Of a stretch of DNA of 64,000 nt, positions 45,543 to 56,386 are shown in pieces. The stretch is from Purshia tridentata (Eukaryota > Streptophyta > Magnoliopsida > Rosales > Rosaceae), in contig QANT01002305.1 of the NCBI GenBank assembly GCA_003254885.1, positions 1 to 64,000 of the forward strand. Direction: 5' to 3'. The translations under genes and the position numbers were made by a program. Position 1 is the first letter of the stretch, and each line of letters begins with the position of its first letter. The notes under the pieces were generated by a model. That model saw only the letters and a program-made list of their open reading frames with translations, searched no databases and was not told the DNA's origin.

Positions 45543-46538
45543 TCTAAACGCTTCCAACAGCAAAGGGTGCTGCGAGGGCTGAGGGCTTTCACCTGTGAGT
45601 TTTTGACACAATACAGTATACACAGCTGTTGACAAGGGTCAAATGTTAAAGATTAAAGTTTAAACCAAGATATTGAATTACAAACATGTTCTAGAAAAGG
45701 ACATATTTTTTATATATAAAGAGGCAAAATAAAATGACATCCCGGGCCTTTAACCATCTATCTCATCTGCAAGAACAAACTGAAGGAAGGAGGATTGCTC
45801 TACTGAGAAGCTCAAAGACACAAATTGTTAGCAGCTACTTTAAGCACCTTACATAACTGAGGACATGAAGGAAAGACATAGAGTTAGGTATGAATTGAGA
45901 TAGGCAGGCACGTATGTTACATACCATGTTTTCAGAACAGTAGCAATATTGCCATCATATATGGTTGTTGAATGGTCTGCAAATTCATTGAAGAGCAACA
46001 ATGTTTAATTCAACATTAAGGTGAACGTTATAGCTAAGCTAACATCGATCTCTTGCTGAGTTGCGGCTGATCTGTGAGTTTGTTACGGTTACACTTTTGG
46101 TCTGTGCTGCCTAGAGCCTTGTTTTATTGAGTAATAGTGCTGTGGTTTTGACAATCTTAAGCTAGTGGTGATCAAACATAAATGGGGTTAGAGTCAGTTG
46201 AAATTTAAATAAATTAAAAAACAATCTTTGAACCCTCGAAATTCGAAATTTAATTATTGATGATGAGTATGTATATATGTTATTTGTTAAACAACTTAAA
46301 CATAAATGAGGTTAGAGTTAGTAGAAATTTAAATAAATTAAAAAACTGCTATATAATTGGGCCATATTGGGCCATTGGGCCATCATCTGCCATCAGTCCA
46401 GCACCAAATCCCAGTGGGCCTAATCCTTACCTGGTGCCAACATTCACACATGGCGCGCAATTGCTCGGACAAGCCACCATTCATTACACAATCTCGAACT
46501 GAAATTTAAACCAAAATTGCTTCCTCGCTGAATCACCA
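45543..46538. other. Intergenic region upstream of plastid-protein gene
   Basis: No gene is seen. A direct repeat of about 50 bases (around 46178-46227 and 46298-46347, sharing AGAAATTTAAATAAATTAAA-type sequence) is present. The last ~200 bases should include the promoter of the gene starting at 46539. Confidence 0.6.
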
Positions 46539-49023
46539 ATGGCGGGTGCGCATGGCGCCACCTTCTCCCTCGTCGTGCATCCAATCTACCCCACCAACAC
46601 ACGGACCAGACCGCTGCTATCAGCCTCCATTTCGGTACCATCAAAACTCACACGACGAAAAAACTATTTGCGCCCAAAAATTTTGAAAACCCTAACCGAA
46701 CCCGACCCGCCTCCCAAAACCCATTTCGTTCCCAAACAGCCCCTAACAAACCCCGCAACTGCCATTGAATCCCCTGTATCCCCATCCCAGAACGACCGTA
46801 ATCTCGAGTTTAGCTCCAATCCAGGCGACGTCGTTTCCGGAGAAGGCAATGAAGTCGAGGAAGTCAGGGTAGCTGAGACGACCGCAGAGTATAATGGCAT
46901 TGTTGGTAAATTTAATGCTAGGTCTGTCCTAAAATTTGGGGGGTATTTGGTTGGGATCTATTTGTTTCAGGCAATTGTTTCTGTTTGGATACTGGGAGAT
47001 GACAATCCTGATGAGGAAAATAGGAACTCGAAGAGGTCGGGTTTGGGAAAATCCAAAGGGAAAGTTTTGAATGCGAATTTTGATTCTAATTTGGGCAATG
47101 TGGTTTATTTGGATGAGAACCAGTTGGAGGAGAAAGTAGAAGAAATTAGAGCATTGGCAAGGAAAGCGCGAAAGGCAGAGAAAAAGGAGGGGAAGGGAAG
47201 TGTTGATGACGAAGACAATGTTTTTTATGAAAGCTCGATTGCTAGGAATAGAATTGGCATTGAAAAAGAGGTGGGAGAGCGGTTGGTTAAGTTGCAGAAG
47301 AGGTTGAGTTCTAGTAGAGAGAAGTTTCTGGGTCCAAATGTGAATAGGTTGAATTCTAATGAGAATGTGAAAGAGGGGAATGGGGCACTGGTGTTTAAGA
47401 AAAAGCTTAAATTTAAGGCTGAGGCAAAAAGGAGTCCCAAGGGGTTTGGGGGTGTGGAGGAGTCTGGTGCGTCTAGGAGGAATAAGAGAGGTATGGGTAG
47501 TATTGACACGATGGTGGACAGTGCTGTTGTTGGCAATGATGGTTTGGAATTGGTGGATGGTGTTGATAAGGAAATCCGGCAAGAGAGGGAGTTGGGACAA
47601 AGTGTTTTTGAGATGACTGCAGAGTCAAACTTATTGCAAAATGATGAGAACGATTTGGAGAATGGAACGGGGGAAATGGATAGAGGAAAGGATATAGGAG
47701 CTGGAAGCGTTGAACCACAAAATGGTAAAGTTCTTAAATTGCATAGGGACTGCATGAATTGTTGTTAGTTTGGTTCTTCTATTAATTTGTTAAATTTTAG
47801 GTACTGTCCAGAGGACTAGAGGAGAAAGGTCATCATCTGAAGGAGTAGGGTCAAGAAAATCAAAAGAGCTGGGGAAGAAAAACTCTAAAAGCTTGAAGAA
47901 AGGGATCCAGGAAACTACCATCAAACCTGGTGATCATGCTTTGTTCATCAAACCCGGTGATCATGCTTTGTTAAGTGCAAATGGCAGTGCAAGACACAAA
48001 GATACTGGAAAAGAACCAGTGGCTAACAAAGTCAGTGGCAATCGATCACACAATGGGACAGTACCATGGTGGTTGGATCTTCCTTATGTTCTAGTATGTA
48101 GTGAAACTTTTCTATCTATACTATTTTTTTTAACGTTGAGCTACCTGTTTAGCAATTGGACTTTGTTGCATTTGACCCAGCCATGTTGGCCCACCATTTA
48201 ACTTCACTTAACTCATTGGTGCTACCATAAAATCTTCATGAATGCATGCAATTCTTAGCTTATCCTTTCTAATTTTGTCACTTATTCTAGATGTACGTTT
48301 TTTTTTTCTATGCTTCATTGAATCATTATGCATTTCATTTACAGGTTTAACTTATTATAACAATAAACTATTCTTTTCTGTGTCGTGTTTGGGGTAAGCA
48401 TTTTTGTCTCCAACTAACCATCAAAATATTATTTATCCCATTTCAGGTTATTCTGATTCGTAGAGGTTCTGATAGTGAAGGGCGAGGAGGACTTTATACC
48501 GTGAAGCTCAATTCTCGGTCCCAAAACCAGAGTGATTCTTCCTATACTGTTGCTTTTGAGGACCGTGCTGATGCCAATAACTTCTGTTTCTTATTGGAAT
48601 CTGTTTTTGAAGATCTGGGTGATTTCAGGGCTGATATTGCTCCTTTACCAAATAAAGTAAGAATTCTAAACCCATACTTGCTCAATATTTATATCGCTGA
48701 ACATTGTATTTGGACGAGAAAGTCAGTGTACAAGGGTTCCACCCATATCAAATTTTTATATTTAGGGTCACTCTGTCCAACACGGTGTGAAACCATTTAA
48801 AGTGTCCCAAACATAACTTCCCATTAGACATACCTTTTCCTCCATTTGAATCATCAGTTTTAAAATGAGAAAGGGACTTCAACTTTTGCAGGAACTTCGT
48901 GAAGCAGTCAAATTAGATAACATGAAGGTAATTTTTGTGAAGAAGGGGCAGCTTAAACTGTATGCTGGGCAACCTTTTGCTGAGGTTGAGATGGCTTTGC
49001 GCTCTTTGGTTGAAGAAGATTGA
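46539..49023 (+). CDS. Unrecognised plant protein, probably plastid-targeted membrane protein
   Basis: I do not recognise this gene. Four exons: 46539-47724, 47801-48093, 48447-48656 and 48892-49023, giving 1821 nt, 606 aa, all phases consistent. The N-terminal ~50 residues are basic and serine/threonine-rich without acids, like a chloroplast transit peptide. One hydrophobic segment at ~130-152 (FGGYLVGIYLFQAIVSVWIL) is a likely membrane span. A charged, lysine/glutamate-rich middle follows (coiled-coil-like, EEKVEEIRALARKARKAEKK), then a compact C-terminal region from VPWWLDLPYVL through SYTVAFEDRADANNFCFLLE to VEMALRSLVEED, which looks like a folded domain. Exon 2 has a tandem KPGDHAL repeat. 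The combination suggests an organellar membrane-anchored protein; function unknown. Confidence 0.88.
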
Positions 49024-49807
49024 AGCGCTTGAAAATTGTTCTTTTCCTGCAGTCAGGGTGGCCTTTGGCTTTATAGTTCTATCATTCCTGATGTTAAGAT
49101 TACTTTCAGCTCCTAATCTCAACTGAAAGTTGGTCAGGGTAAACCATGAATGCATTATTTGCCTGTGGTTGTGGAATATGCAAAGAAATTATGAATGAAT
49201 GACCCAGTTGTAATTAAGGGTGCAGTTTTTGATTGTAGATGTATTCAAACTGGTTCATCTTTTTGTTCCTCTTTCTCTTCTTACAAATGATAAAACAGTA
49301 AATATTTCAAACTTAGGATTCATGTATTCATACTGATAAGATTCATGTATTCATACTAATAGACGACGGGAATAGAGCTGAGATGAGTTGTACATATTTT
49401 AGTACTTCTTAAGATATTAAGCAGCCGATTCTTGTTTTTTGGTGAATGAATTGCTGACTTTCAGTCATGGTATGTTTTATAGACCATAAATAAATTTGGA
49501 ATAGATGAATTAAGTTCCCAAGTTACTTTTGTATGAGGCTTATCTCTATTCATGTGACAAATAGCTGAAGAGTTTGAACTTGGTGTATCACCTTCGCTCT
49601 CAACTGGATTAAGCAACTGCTTTGTTCACAAAATGAAATTGCATTGCAGATTTATCTTTAAACAATATTCTCAACGTAGAATTATGTAAAAACAGCTTTT
49701 ACATGAAAGTGGATTTCTAAACCCACATTCCATTTCATTATGACCAAACGCAGCACTCAACTATAGCTGCTACTACGACCAGAACCACTAGTTCTGCCCT
49801 CTAGACT
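49024..49807. other. Convergent 3' regions
   Basis: 3' UTRs of the preceding plus-strand and following minus-strand genes. A 23-base tandem duplication with GATTCATGTATTCATACT sits at about 49317-49362. No gene is seen. Confidence 0.6.
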
Positions 49808-51165
49808 CTACTGAGAAGAAGTAAATTTGACCATGGACTGAGCATGAATTGGTGACAGATTAGACTGGCAAAAACTCAGCCATATCTCCTGCTTCTGCTC
49901 TTGCTCTTCATTCTCTGTATAGGCATTGTAGACCGAATTCACAATACTGCGTGCTGCTTCTCTTGCCTCAGGCAGCCTATCATTCAACAAATCTACAGCC
50001 ATTTTGACCAAAGAGACCAACCCATAATCTTTCATTCCTTCTAGCCCCTGAAATTGGTAAGAAAATCCCATTTTGTTTATAAGGTAAAAGAAAAATGGTA
50101 TGCTTAAGCTTAACCAACAAAAGGAGACCCTTTTGTTTTTATAAGGTAAACCAAAAATGGTATGCTTAAGCTTAAGCAACAAAAGGAGACCATTTTGTTT
50201 TTATAGCATTACCATCTTTGAGACACAAGTTGAGACAGAAATGGCAGCTTTGGCTCTGACTCTAGGGTTGGCATGTTTGGCATAGGCTCGGAGCCTATGA
50301 AGCAAAGGCAGAGGAGTCAAAGAACCCACCATTGCGCTTAGAGCCCTGTCTGCTTCTTCACACACAAAGCGTTTGTCTTGAGAGGCTTTCAGCAGTAATT
50401 GCAGCAGCTGCAGACCCATAAAAAAATGGTGATCAAAATGCTCACAGGAAGAAAAAAATTGTGAGAGAAAAACAGTATATGGATACACACCAATTGATCA
50501 AATGCAGGAGAGGTGGTTGAATCCAATAAACTGTCACCAAAAGCTTTGAAGATATCGGAGGAAGCCATAATAGAGGTCTTGATTAAAGCACTTCTTGGGT
50601 TCTTCATTGCCTTGACCAGCACCATCATAACTTTCTCTCTGTACATTATTATCATAGGCATGTTAATAAGGCTATTACTAAAAGAAAATGTCGTTTATTG
50701 ACTTACAGCAAAGAATAGAAAAGGAAAAGAGAAAAAAAACACTTACAAAGTAGGAACCAAGAGAGCAGGGTGATAGATTGCAAAACGCCTAACATTGTTC
50801 AGAGACTCGCACACCTTGGTCCAGTCCTTCGAATCTAACTCTTCAATTAGACTCTGATATCCAAAGAAGAAAGAATTTATTATTACATCAATTGGGTATG
50901 CCCTAAAATACAGAAAAACAAAACAAAACCCAATCAGATAGAAACTTACCTGAATCTTGAAATCGGGGTCTGAAATGGGGTTGAGATTCTCAGAGGCTAT
51001 GTAATCAATGGTGGCATCAGTGGTTGCAGGAAGCGGAGCCTTGTTTTCATCATTTACACCAATGTCGGATTGCTTTTGGATTGTAACAGCAACCTTCGTT
51101 TGCTTTTTGGGTCTTTCAGGTGTGGTTGGAAGAGCATTGTCAATGGGTCTGAGTGCCATCGCCAT
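49808..51165 (-). CDS. ARM/TOG-repeat protein (CLASP N-terminal-like, At4g15830-like)
   Basis: A protein built of HEAT/ARM helical repeats like the TOG domains of CLASP and FAM179/TOGARAM proteins, which bind tubulin. Five exons: 50950-51165, 50747-50853, 50491-50638, 50213-50407 and 49808-50047, total 906 nt, 301 aa, phases consistent. A disordered N-terminus (~1-72, with a PERPKKQTK basic patch) precedes the repeats: SLIEELDSKDWTKVCESLNN, then VLVKAMKNPRSALIKTSIMA, then CEEADRALSAMVGSLTP, then NPRVRAKAAISVSTCVSKM, then LVKMAVDLLNDRLPEAREAA. Each has the conserved basic/aspartate turn of TOG repeats. Only one TOG-like array is present. A role in microtubule binding is inference from fold. 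The leader is CT-rich (a GA run at 51180-51240 on the plus strand). Confidence 0.9.
50060..50212. repeat. Short tandem repeat inside the TOG-gene intron 4
   Basis: A unit of about 62 bases (with ATTTTGTTT, AAAAATGGTATGCTTAAGCTT and CAACAAAAGGAGACC) occurs twice and part of a third time. It fills most of the last intron up to its splice donor. Confidence 0.85.
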
Positions 51166-51605
51166 TGAAATCACAGAAAAAACACACAGAGATAAGAGGG
51201 AGAGAGCGAGAGAGAGAGAGAGAGCGGGAGAGGGAGAGAGATGAGTCTGAAAATCTTTGGGGTTTTGATAACGAAGAGGAAATTGTTAGGGTTGGTGGGG
51301 GAGTTGGATACTGATAAAGAAAGTAAATTCTTGTTACCTTTTTATTTGAATATTTTTAAATTTTAAAGAGGTAGAGAGATCCGTTGGACTTGCCTACCCT
51401 TTGCAACGGTTACATAATGAGCGGGAATGACAGATTTCTGGTAACAATGGGCTGTCAAATGGGTCGTACTGTGCCAGTCCAGCCCAGATAAAATGGGCCA
51501 ATTCATTTGATAGACGAGACCCTGAGACCCAGAGCTCACGGCCTGAGCCCACGAGGGTGGCGAAAGGAGGGCTCCAATTGGTAGAAAAATACAAGCAAAC
51601 CTTTA
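51166..51605. promoter_or_regulatory. Promoter and leader of the TOG-repeat gene
   Basis: It includes a GA-rich run (51180-51240; CT-rich on the transcribed strand) and AT-rich sequence. No gene is seen. Confidence 0.5.
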
Positions 51606-52269
51606 GGGCCGTTTGGTTCGCTAGATGAATTGTTTGTGAATGTTATATCCTTTCTCATTACGTAGGGATGAGAATAAATAATTTTTATTACAATGTTTGG
51701 AAATGTCATGAATGATAATCAAGAAATAGTTTTATTTACAATCCAATGTTTTGTTCATACAGTAGTAGTAATCAAATTTGCACAATTTTTCAACAATCTC
51801 CTTATTTATCATATGTATATAATTATAATGAGGGTAGCTAGATCAAAAAAAAAAATAAATAAATAAATGAAGGTAGCTTGGTCATAAAAAAAAAAGGCAA
51901 TAAATGTTTTTCCATGAAGAGGGAATTACATACCCAAGAGGGTTATCAAATAGCCTCTACATTAGTATCTAAAATCTACGTGGATGGTAACAGATTTTCA
52001 CCAATGCACATACTAACTATTAGAATGAGATCTCACACCAACAATACTACACTTATCACATTTTTTTACCATAATTTTATACCATTTTATGTGACAATCT
52101 AAATGTAATTCATATATTAGAAACTAAAAAAATAAAAATAAAAATAAGGAAAAACCATATCCAGTATAATGATGACATATAAAATGATATAAAAATATAG
52201 TAAGAATAGTATTATTGAATCTCATAGATACCCATATCCAAACTCTAAAACAGTGAACCAAACAGGCCC
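51606..52269. mobile_element. PIF/Harbinger-type (Tourist-like) MITE
   Basis: The left end is GGGCCGTTTGGTTCGC and the right end is GTGAACCAAACAGGCCC, its near-perfect inverted complement. The element is flanked by TTA on both sides (51603-51605 and 52270-52272), the 3-bp target preference of PIF/Harbinger transposons. The 664-base interior is AT-rich and non-coding, so it is non-autonomous. Confidence 0.88.
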
Positions 52270-52272
52270 TTA

Positions 52273-53554
52273 AAGTTATCCTGCATTTGGAAGAATCCAT
52301 TTTTCTTTTATTTTGTATTTTGTAATGATTTGAAAATTATACTATTTATTGTTTTGGTTGTGAATATAAATAACTATTTGGTACGTTAATTTTGTTTGTT
52401 TAAAAATTTGTTATTAAAGAATAAAATATTAGTCTTAAATGAATTGTGCATTATACACATGTATTTGTGTCATGTTTAATGGACCATATATTTCGACCTA
52501 ACCTATCCTGTAATACTGATATCGTGCTCGCGTTGGCCCAAGCCAAACTGTCAGAGAAGGTCGAAGGTCCAATTAATGTTATGAATAAGTTGATCGTTTC
52601 ATGGGTAAAATAGTTGGGTATGCCATAATAAAGAAAGAATAACATATAGAATTTACCCATGCTTAAAAATATTACAAATTACAGAAGAAGTTGACCCACC
52701 CATCAACTAGGTCCAGCGTTAGGCACTGCTTTAATGGTTGGGGAGGGATGAATCAAACCACCCGATTAGGTTGAAGCACCATTGGTTATCCAAACAAACT
52801 GATGGCCATGGATTCACTAATGATTGAAGCTACAACTGCTCCTGAAGTTGTAGTTGTCAATTTGAGCTCAGTGTCCTTGACATTCTTGTCAAAACTCTGC
52901 ACCTGAATCCATAAGTATTCAGTCAATGCAAGTACCCGAGGAACTAGAGAAAAATTTGAAAAGGGCTGCATGAGAAACCTCAGTAAAATATGCAACATCA
53001 ACACAAAAATCATTGAAACTTGAATTGTCTATCAATTTAGAATCACTGAAATTGAAATTTGAAAGAAGAACATCAGCAGAAAAAAAAGAAAAGAAACCCC
53101 AACATCTGCCAGAAGAATTACTCATCATTCTCCCTGCCACCCCCTTCTTCCCTTTACCTTTCTGTGGATTTCACACCTTAAAAATGTGCCAAAAGCTAAT
53201 ATTGAGCATTCATGCACTAATAACACTATACACACTAGGATCCTATATTTTAAAAAGTTACAACCGTCAAAACATTCAACTCATCAGAACATGTTATTCA
53301 AATATGAAATAAGAGGACCAACATATTGGCATCCCCGCTAAAGTAAGTCATACTGCAGATACATGTATATAATTCAAAACCTACATTTGTAATCACAAAG
53401 GAATTACCTCTGCAAGGAGTGACTTCCATCCTGTTACAGAATTGATGGAATTACCCCAATATTTGCTCCATCAGCATGTATGCATGAGAAGACACATTAC
53501 GTCATCACCACTTTTGAGCAAGGCACCCCTTATGTCATCACCATATATGCAATT
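52273..53554. other. Region downstream of the PPR gene
   Basis: No complete gene is seen. It may contain 3' UTR exons of the PPR gene: the PPR stop overlaps a good splice donor (TCATG|GTAAAA), and acceptor/donor-like sites on the minus strand lie at about 53429 and 52901. A short ORF here (52786-53013, minus) has moderately protein-like sequence but no family match. Confidence 0.4.
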
Positions 53555-56386
53555 TTACCATGATCTTGAAGCATGTTGAGACTTTGCAGTTTCCCTAAGC
53601 ACAGCGCCCACAATTGCTGCCTGCTCAAGGCATTCAGCCTTGTGCAAGGCATCCAGTAGAACAACACATGTCTTGGTATGAATATTACAACCTTTCCGCC
53701 GAGTTTCCTCAAAAAGTGCATACGCTTCCATTGCCCTATTTGTACAGCTTAACCCTTCTATCATAGCATTATAACTAGCGGAATCAGGAATGCCACCACT
53801 AGCCTTAAACCTCTCAAAAAGCCCACTAGCATCCCTTATATTCCCAGCCTTTGCAAGTCCAGAGATCATGGTGGTGTAGGTAATTGTATTGGGCTGTAAC
53901 CCTTGTTTCTTCATCTCTTGCCAGTACACAAAAGCCTTATTGAATTTTCTAACTCTACAAAGCCCATTTATGAGAATGCTATAAGTTACATGGTTGGGTG
54001 TACATTTCAAATCTTTCATGGATTGAAAGCAGACAATGGCTTCGTCAATTTCGCCAGCTTTCACAAGCGCATCAAGCAAGCAATTATAAGTGTAAACATT
54101 AGGTGCCAAACCTTTCTGCATTAACTCTTCCATGATTAGATATGCTTCATCAATTCTGCCCACCTTCCCAAACCCATCAACAAGACTACTATAAATAACT
54201 ACATTCAATTCTACTCCTTTTGACTTTGCTTCTTCAAAAAGCATGTATGCTTCATCAAGCCTGTCAATCTTGGCAAGCCCATCAATGACAGAACCATAAG
54301 TAACAACAGTGGGTTGGTGACCCTTAGTTTTCATTTCCTCCAGCAGCTGGTAAGCTTTATTCACCTTTCCACATTTGCAGAATCCATCAATGATGGCATT
54401 ATAAGCACGGGTGTCCAAAACACAGCCTTGGTCCTTCATTGCATAGAATAATTCATAGGTTTCATGTGCAAAACCAGCTTTTACAAGGCCATGAATTAAG
54501 ATCGAATAGCTCCGCACATCCGGAATGAATCCTTGAGCCTTAATCTCCCCAAACAAAGATCTACCTTTTTCAGTTTCACCAGCCTTGAAAACACAATCCA
54601 TATAGGTATTAAGAAGCATCAGGTCAGGAGAACAGCCCCTACTCATCATTTCTTTGTATATTTTGTGACCATCCTCCTTCCTGCCACACGTGAAGAAGTT
54701 CCTAATGAGAGATGTATATACAATAGCATTTGGAATCTGGTCAGCATCCAACATAGTTTCATAAAGCTTGTAGGCATCATCCACTCTTCCTTTTTTCCCC
54801 AAGCCATCTATGAGAGAACAAAACGTGAATGAATTCGGTGTGCAAACTTTATGATCCATTCCTTCAAATACAGAACAAGCTTCATCAAGTTTCTGAGCTT
54901 TACAGAGTCTATCAATCATTATGTTAACAGTCATAACATTAGGATATAAGCCAGCTTCTTTCATGGCATCACGAACCTGCAGAGCAGCCTCAAGTTTACC
55001 TGCCCTGCAAAGCATGTCTATTAGAATGTTATACGTTGGAAGATTGGGTGCTGCATCTTTCTTCATCTCATCAAAAATCCTTAATGCTTCTTCTACTCTT
55101 CCCTTCTTCCCTAGGCAAGTGAGCATGCAATTATATGCAATCACATTCGGAATGCACCCCTTTCTTTTTTGCCTCTCAAACAAGCTGTATGCTTCATCAA
55201 ACTTTCCAGCAGAGCCGTAACCCATGATCATGGTGTTATAAGCATAGACACAAGGTACCTTCCTATTGGCATCCAGCTCTTCAAATAGCTCTACAGCTTC
55301 ATCTAGTCTCTCAGCTTTGCAGAGAACTCCTATCATGCTAGTATATGTCACATCGTCAGGCATCAAGCCATGCATTCTCATTTCATGAAAGAATTTCCAG
55401 GCCATATCCACTTTACCAACCTTTCCAAAGCAATCTATACAGACATTATAAAGAACAATGTCTGCATCGAACGAGTTACTCTTCATCTCATCCAACAAGG
55501 AGAGGGCAGCGTCAACTTGGCCTTCCTTAGCAAATACACGAATAAGAGTTGTAAATAAATGCACAGTAACTTCATAACCCAGCTCCTGCATTTGATGAAA
55601 GAGAGTACGCATGAGATCAGATTCGGGAACTGTTGACAGAGCTCCAATCAGAGTTGTATAGGCTGAAAATGCTGGGCGGAATTTGAACTTCCTCATGGTT
55701 TGCAGTAGATTGAAAGCTTCTCTCAGCTTGTGTGACTTGACACAGCTCACAACTAACTCAATACATGTGTTATTAAATGGGCCAATTCCTGCGATACTCA
55801 TTTCTTCCAGGACCTGTTCCAACAAATTAAAATTTCTACTCCTGGCCATGACCACAAGAAGTGAATTGTATGCTTCTGGACAATGTGCTTGATCAGTTTG
55901 TCTCTCACACCACCGGAAATAATTAATTGCTACACTGACATCTTTCAGCCTCCTTAAGACTCCAATAACTGATTCTGATTGAGGTTTCTTGTCAATTGCT
56001 GATAGAGCATTCTCAAGGGCAGGTCCCCAAGGACCACCCTCCATGACTCGGCACACATCATCAACTACATGTCTCACACCCTCAACTTTTCTTGGAGTAC
56101 CAGAAAAGGAGGAAACAACTTTCCTATCAAGTCCAGAAGAAGGCCCATTTGACAAGGATGAAAAACTTTTACAAAAAGTGTAAATGTTACAGCACTTCAA
56201 ATCAAAACGATGTATTCCTACATAAAAATAAAAAATAAAAAAAACAAGCAGATAGTAAGAAGCAATTGCTGTACATGCCACCGCAATTACTAAATGATGA
56301 AGATCACGGAAGACAGAGAACTTGTGAACATTATATTTTTCGGATTTATGTATACCAAAATACTTTACCCAATAGAGAAGAATCAC
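53555..56386 (-). CDS. Pentatricopeptide repeat protein, P class (At3g06920-like)
   Basis: Organellar RNA-binding protein made of about 22 tandem 35-residue PPR motifs from ~170 to the end, each of the form (V)TYNxLIDGLCKAGKxDEAxxLFEEM. Motifs are nearly all exactly 35 residues, so this is a P-class protein with no E/DYW editing domain. P-class proteins usually affect stability, splicing or translation of plastid or mitochondrial transcripts. The long frame opens at 56386, but residues 1 to ~56 include a hydrophobic AT-rich stretch that looks like intron ending at an acceptor (TTATGTAG|GAATACATC) near 56217. The true N-terminus probably comes from an upstream exon. The first in-frame methionine after that acceptor is M115 (MEGGPWGPALENAL) at 56044. 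The repeat body is certain; the 5' end is not. Confidence 0.9.
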   Translation of the reverse strand: MILLYWVKYFGIHKSEKYNVHKFSVFRDLHHLVIAVACTAIASYYLLVFFIFYFYVGIHRFDLKCCNIYTFCKSFSSLSNGPSSGLDRKVVSSFSGTPRKVEGVRHVVDDVCRVMEGGPWGPALENALSAIDKKPQSESVIGVLRRLKDVSVAINYFRWCERQTDQAHCPEAYNSLLVVMARSRNFNLLEQVLEEMSIAGIGPFNNTCIELVVSCVKSHKLREAFNLLQTMRKFKFRPAFSAYTTLIGALSTVPESDLMRTLFHQMQELGYEVTVHLFTTLIRVFAKEGQVDAALSLLDEMKSNSFDADIVLYNVCIDCFGKVGKVDMAWKFFHEMRMHGLMPDDVTYTSMIGVLCKAERLDEAVELFEELDANRKVPCVYAYNTMIMGYGSAGKFDEAYSLFERQKRKGCIPNVIAYNCMLTCLGKKGRVEEALRIFDEMKKDAAPNLPTYNILIDMLCRAGKLEAALQVRDAMKEAGLYPNVMTVNIMIDRLCKAQKLDEACSVFEGMDHKVCTPNSFTFCSLIDGLGKKGRVDDAYKLYETMLDADQIPNAIVYTSLIRNFFTCGRKEDGHKIYKEMMSRGCSPDLMLLNTYMDCVFKAGETEKGRSLFGEIKAQGFIPDVRSYSILIHGLVKAGFAHETYELFYAMKDQGCVLDTRAYNAIIDGFCKCGKVNKAYQLLEEMKTKGHQPTVVTYGSVIDGLAKIDRLDEAYMLFEEAKSKGVELNVVIYSSLVDGFGKVGRIDEAYLIMEELMQKGLAPNVYTYNCLLDALVKAGEIDEAIVCFQSMKDLKCTPNHVTYSILINGLCRVRKFNKAFVYWQEMKKQGLQPNTITYTTMISGLAKAGNIRDASGLFERFKASGGIPDSASYNAMIEGLSCTNRAMEAYALFEETRRKGCNIHTKTCVVLLDALHKAECLEQAAIVGAVLRETAKSQHASRSW

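Noticed and set aside
46929-47755. Two long minus-strand ORFs opposite exon 1 of the unrecognised gene
   Set aside because: Shadows of the plus-strand coding exon; no independent splice sites or motifs.
52786-53013. 75-codon minus-strand ORF as a separate gene
   Set aside because: No start context, promoter or family match; at most a 3' exon of the PPR transcript, noted as a finding.
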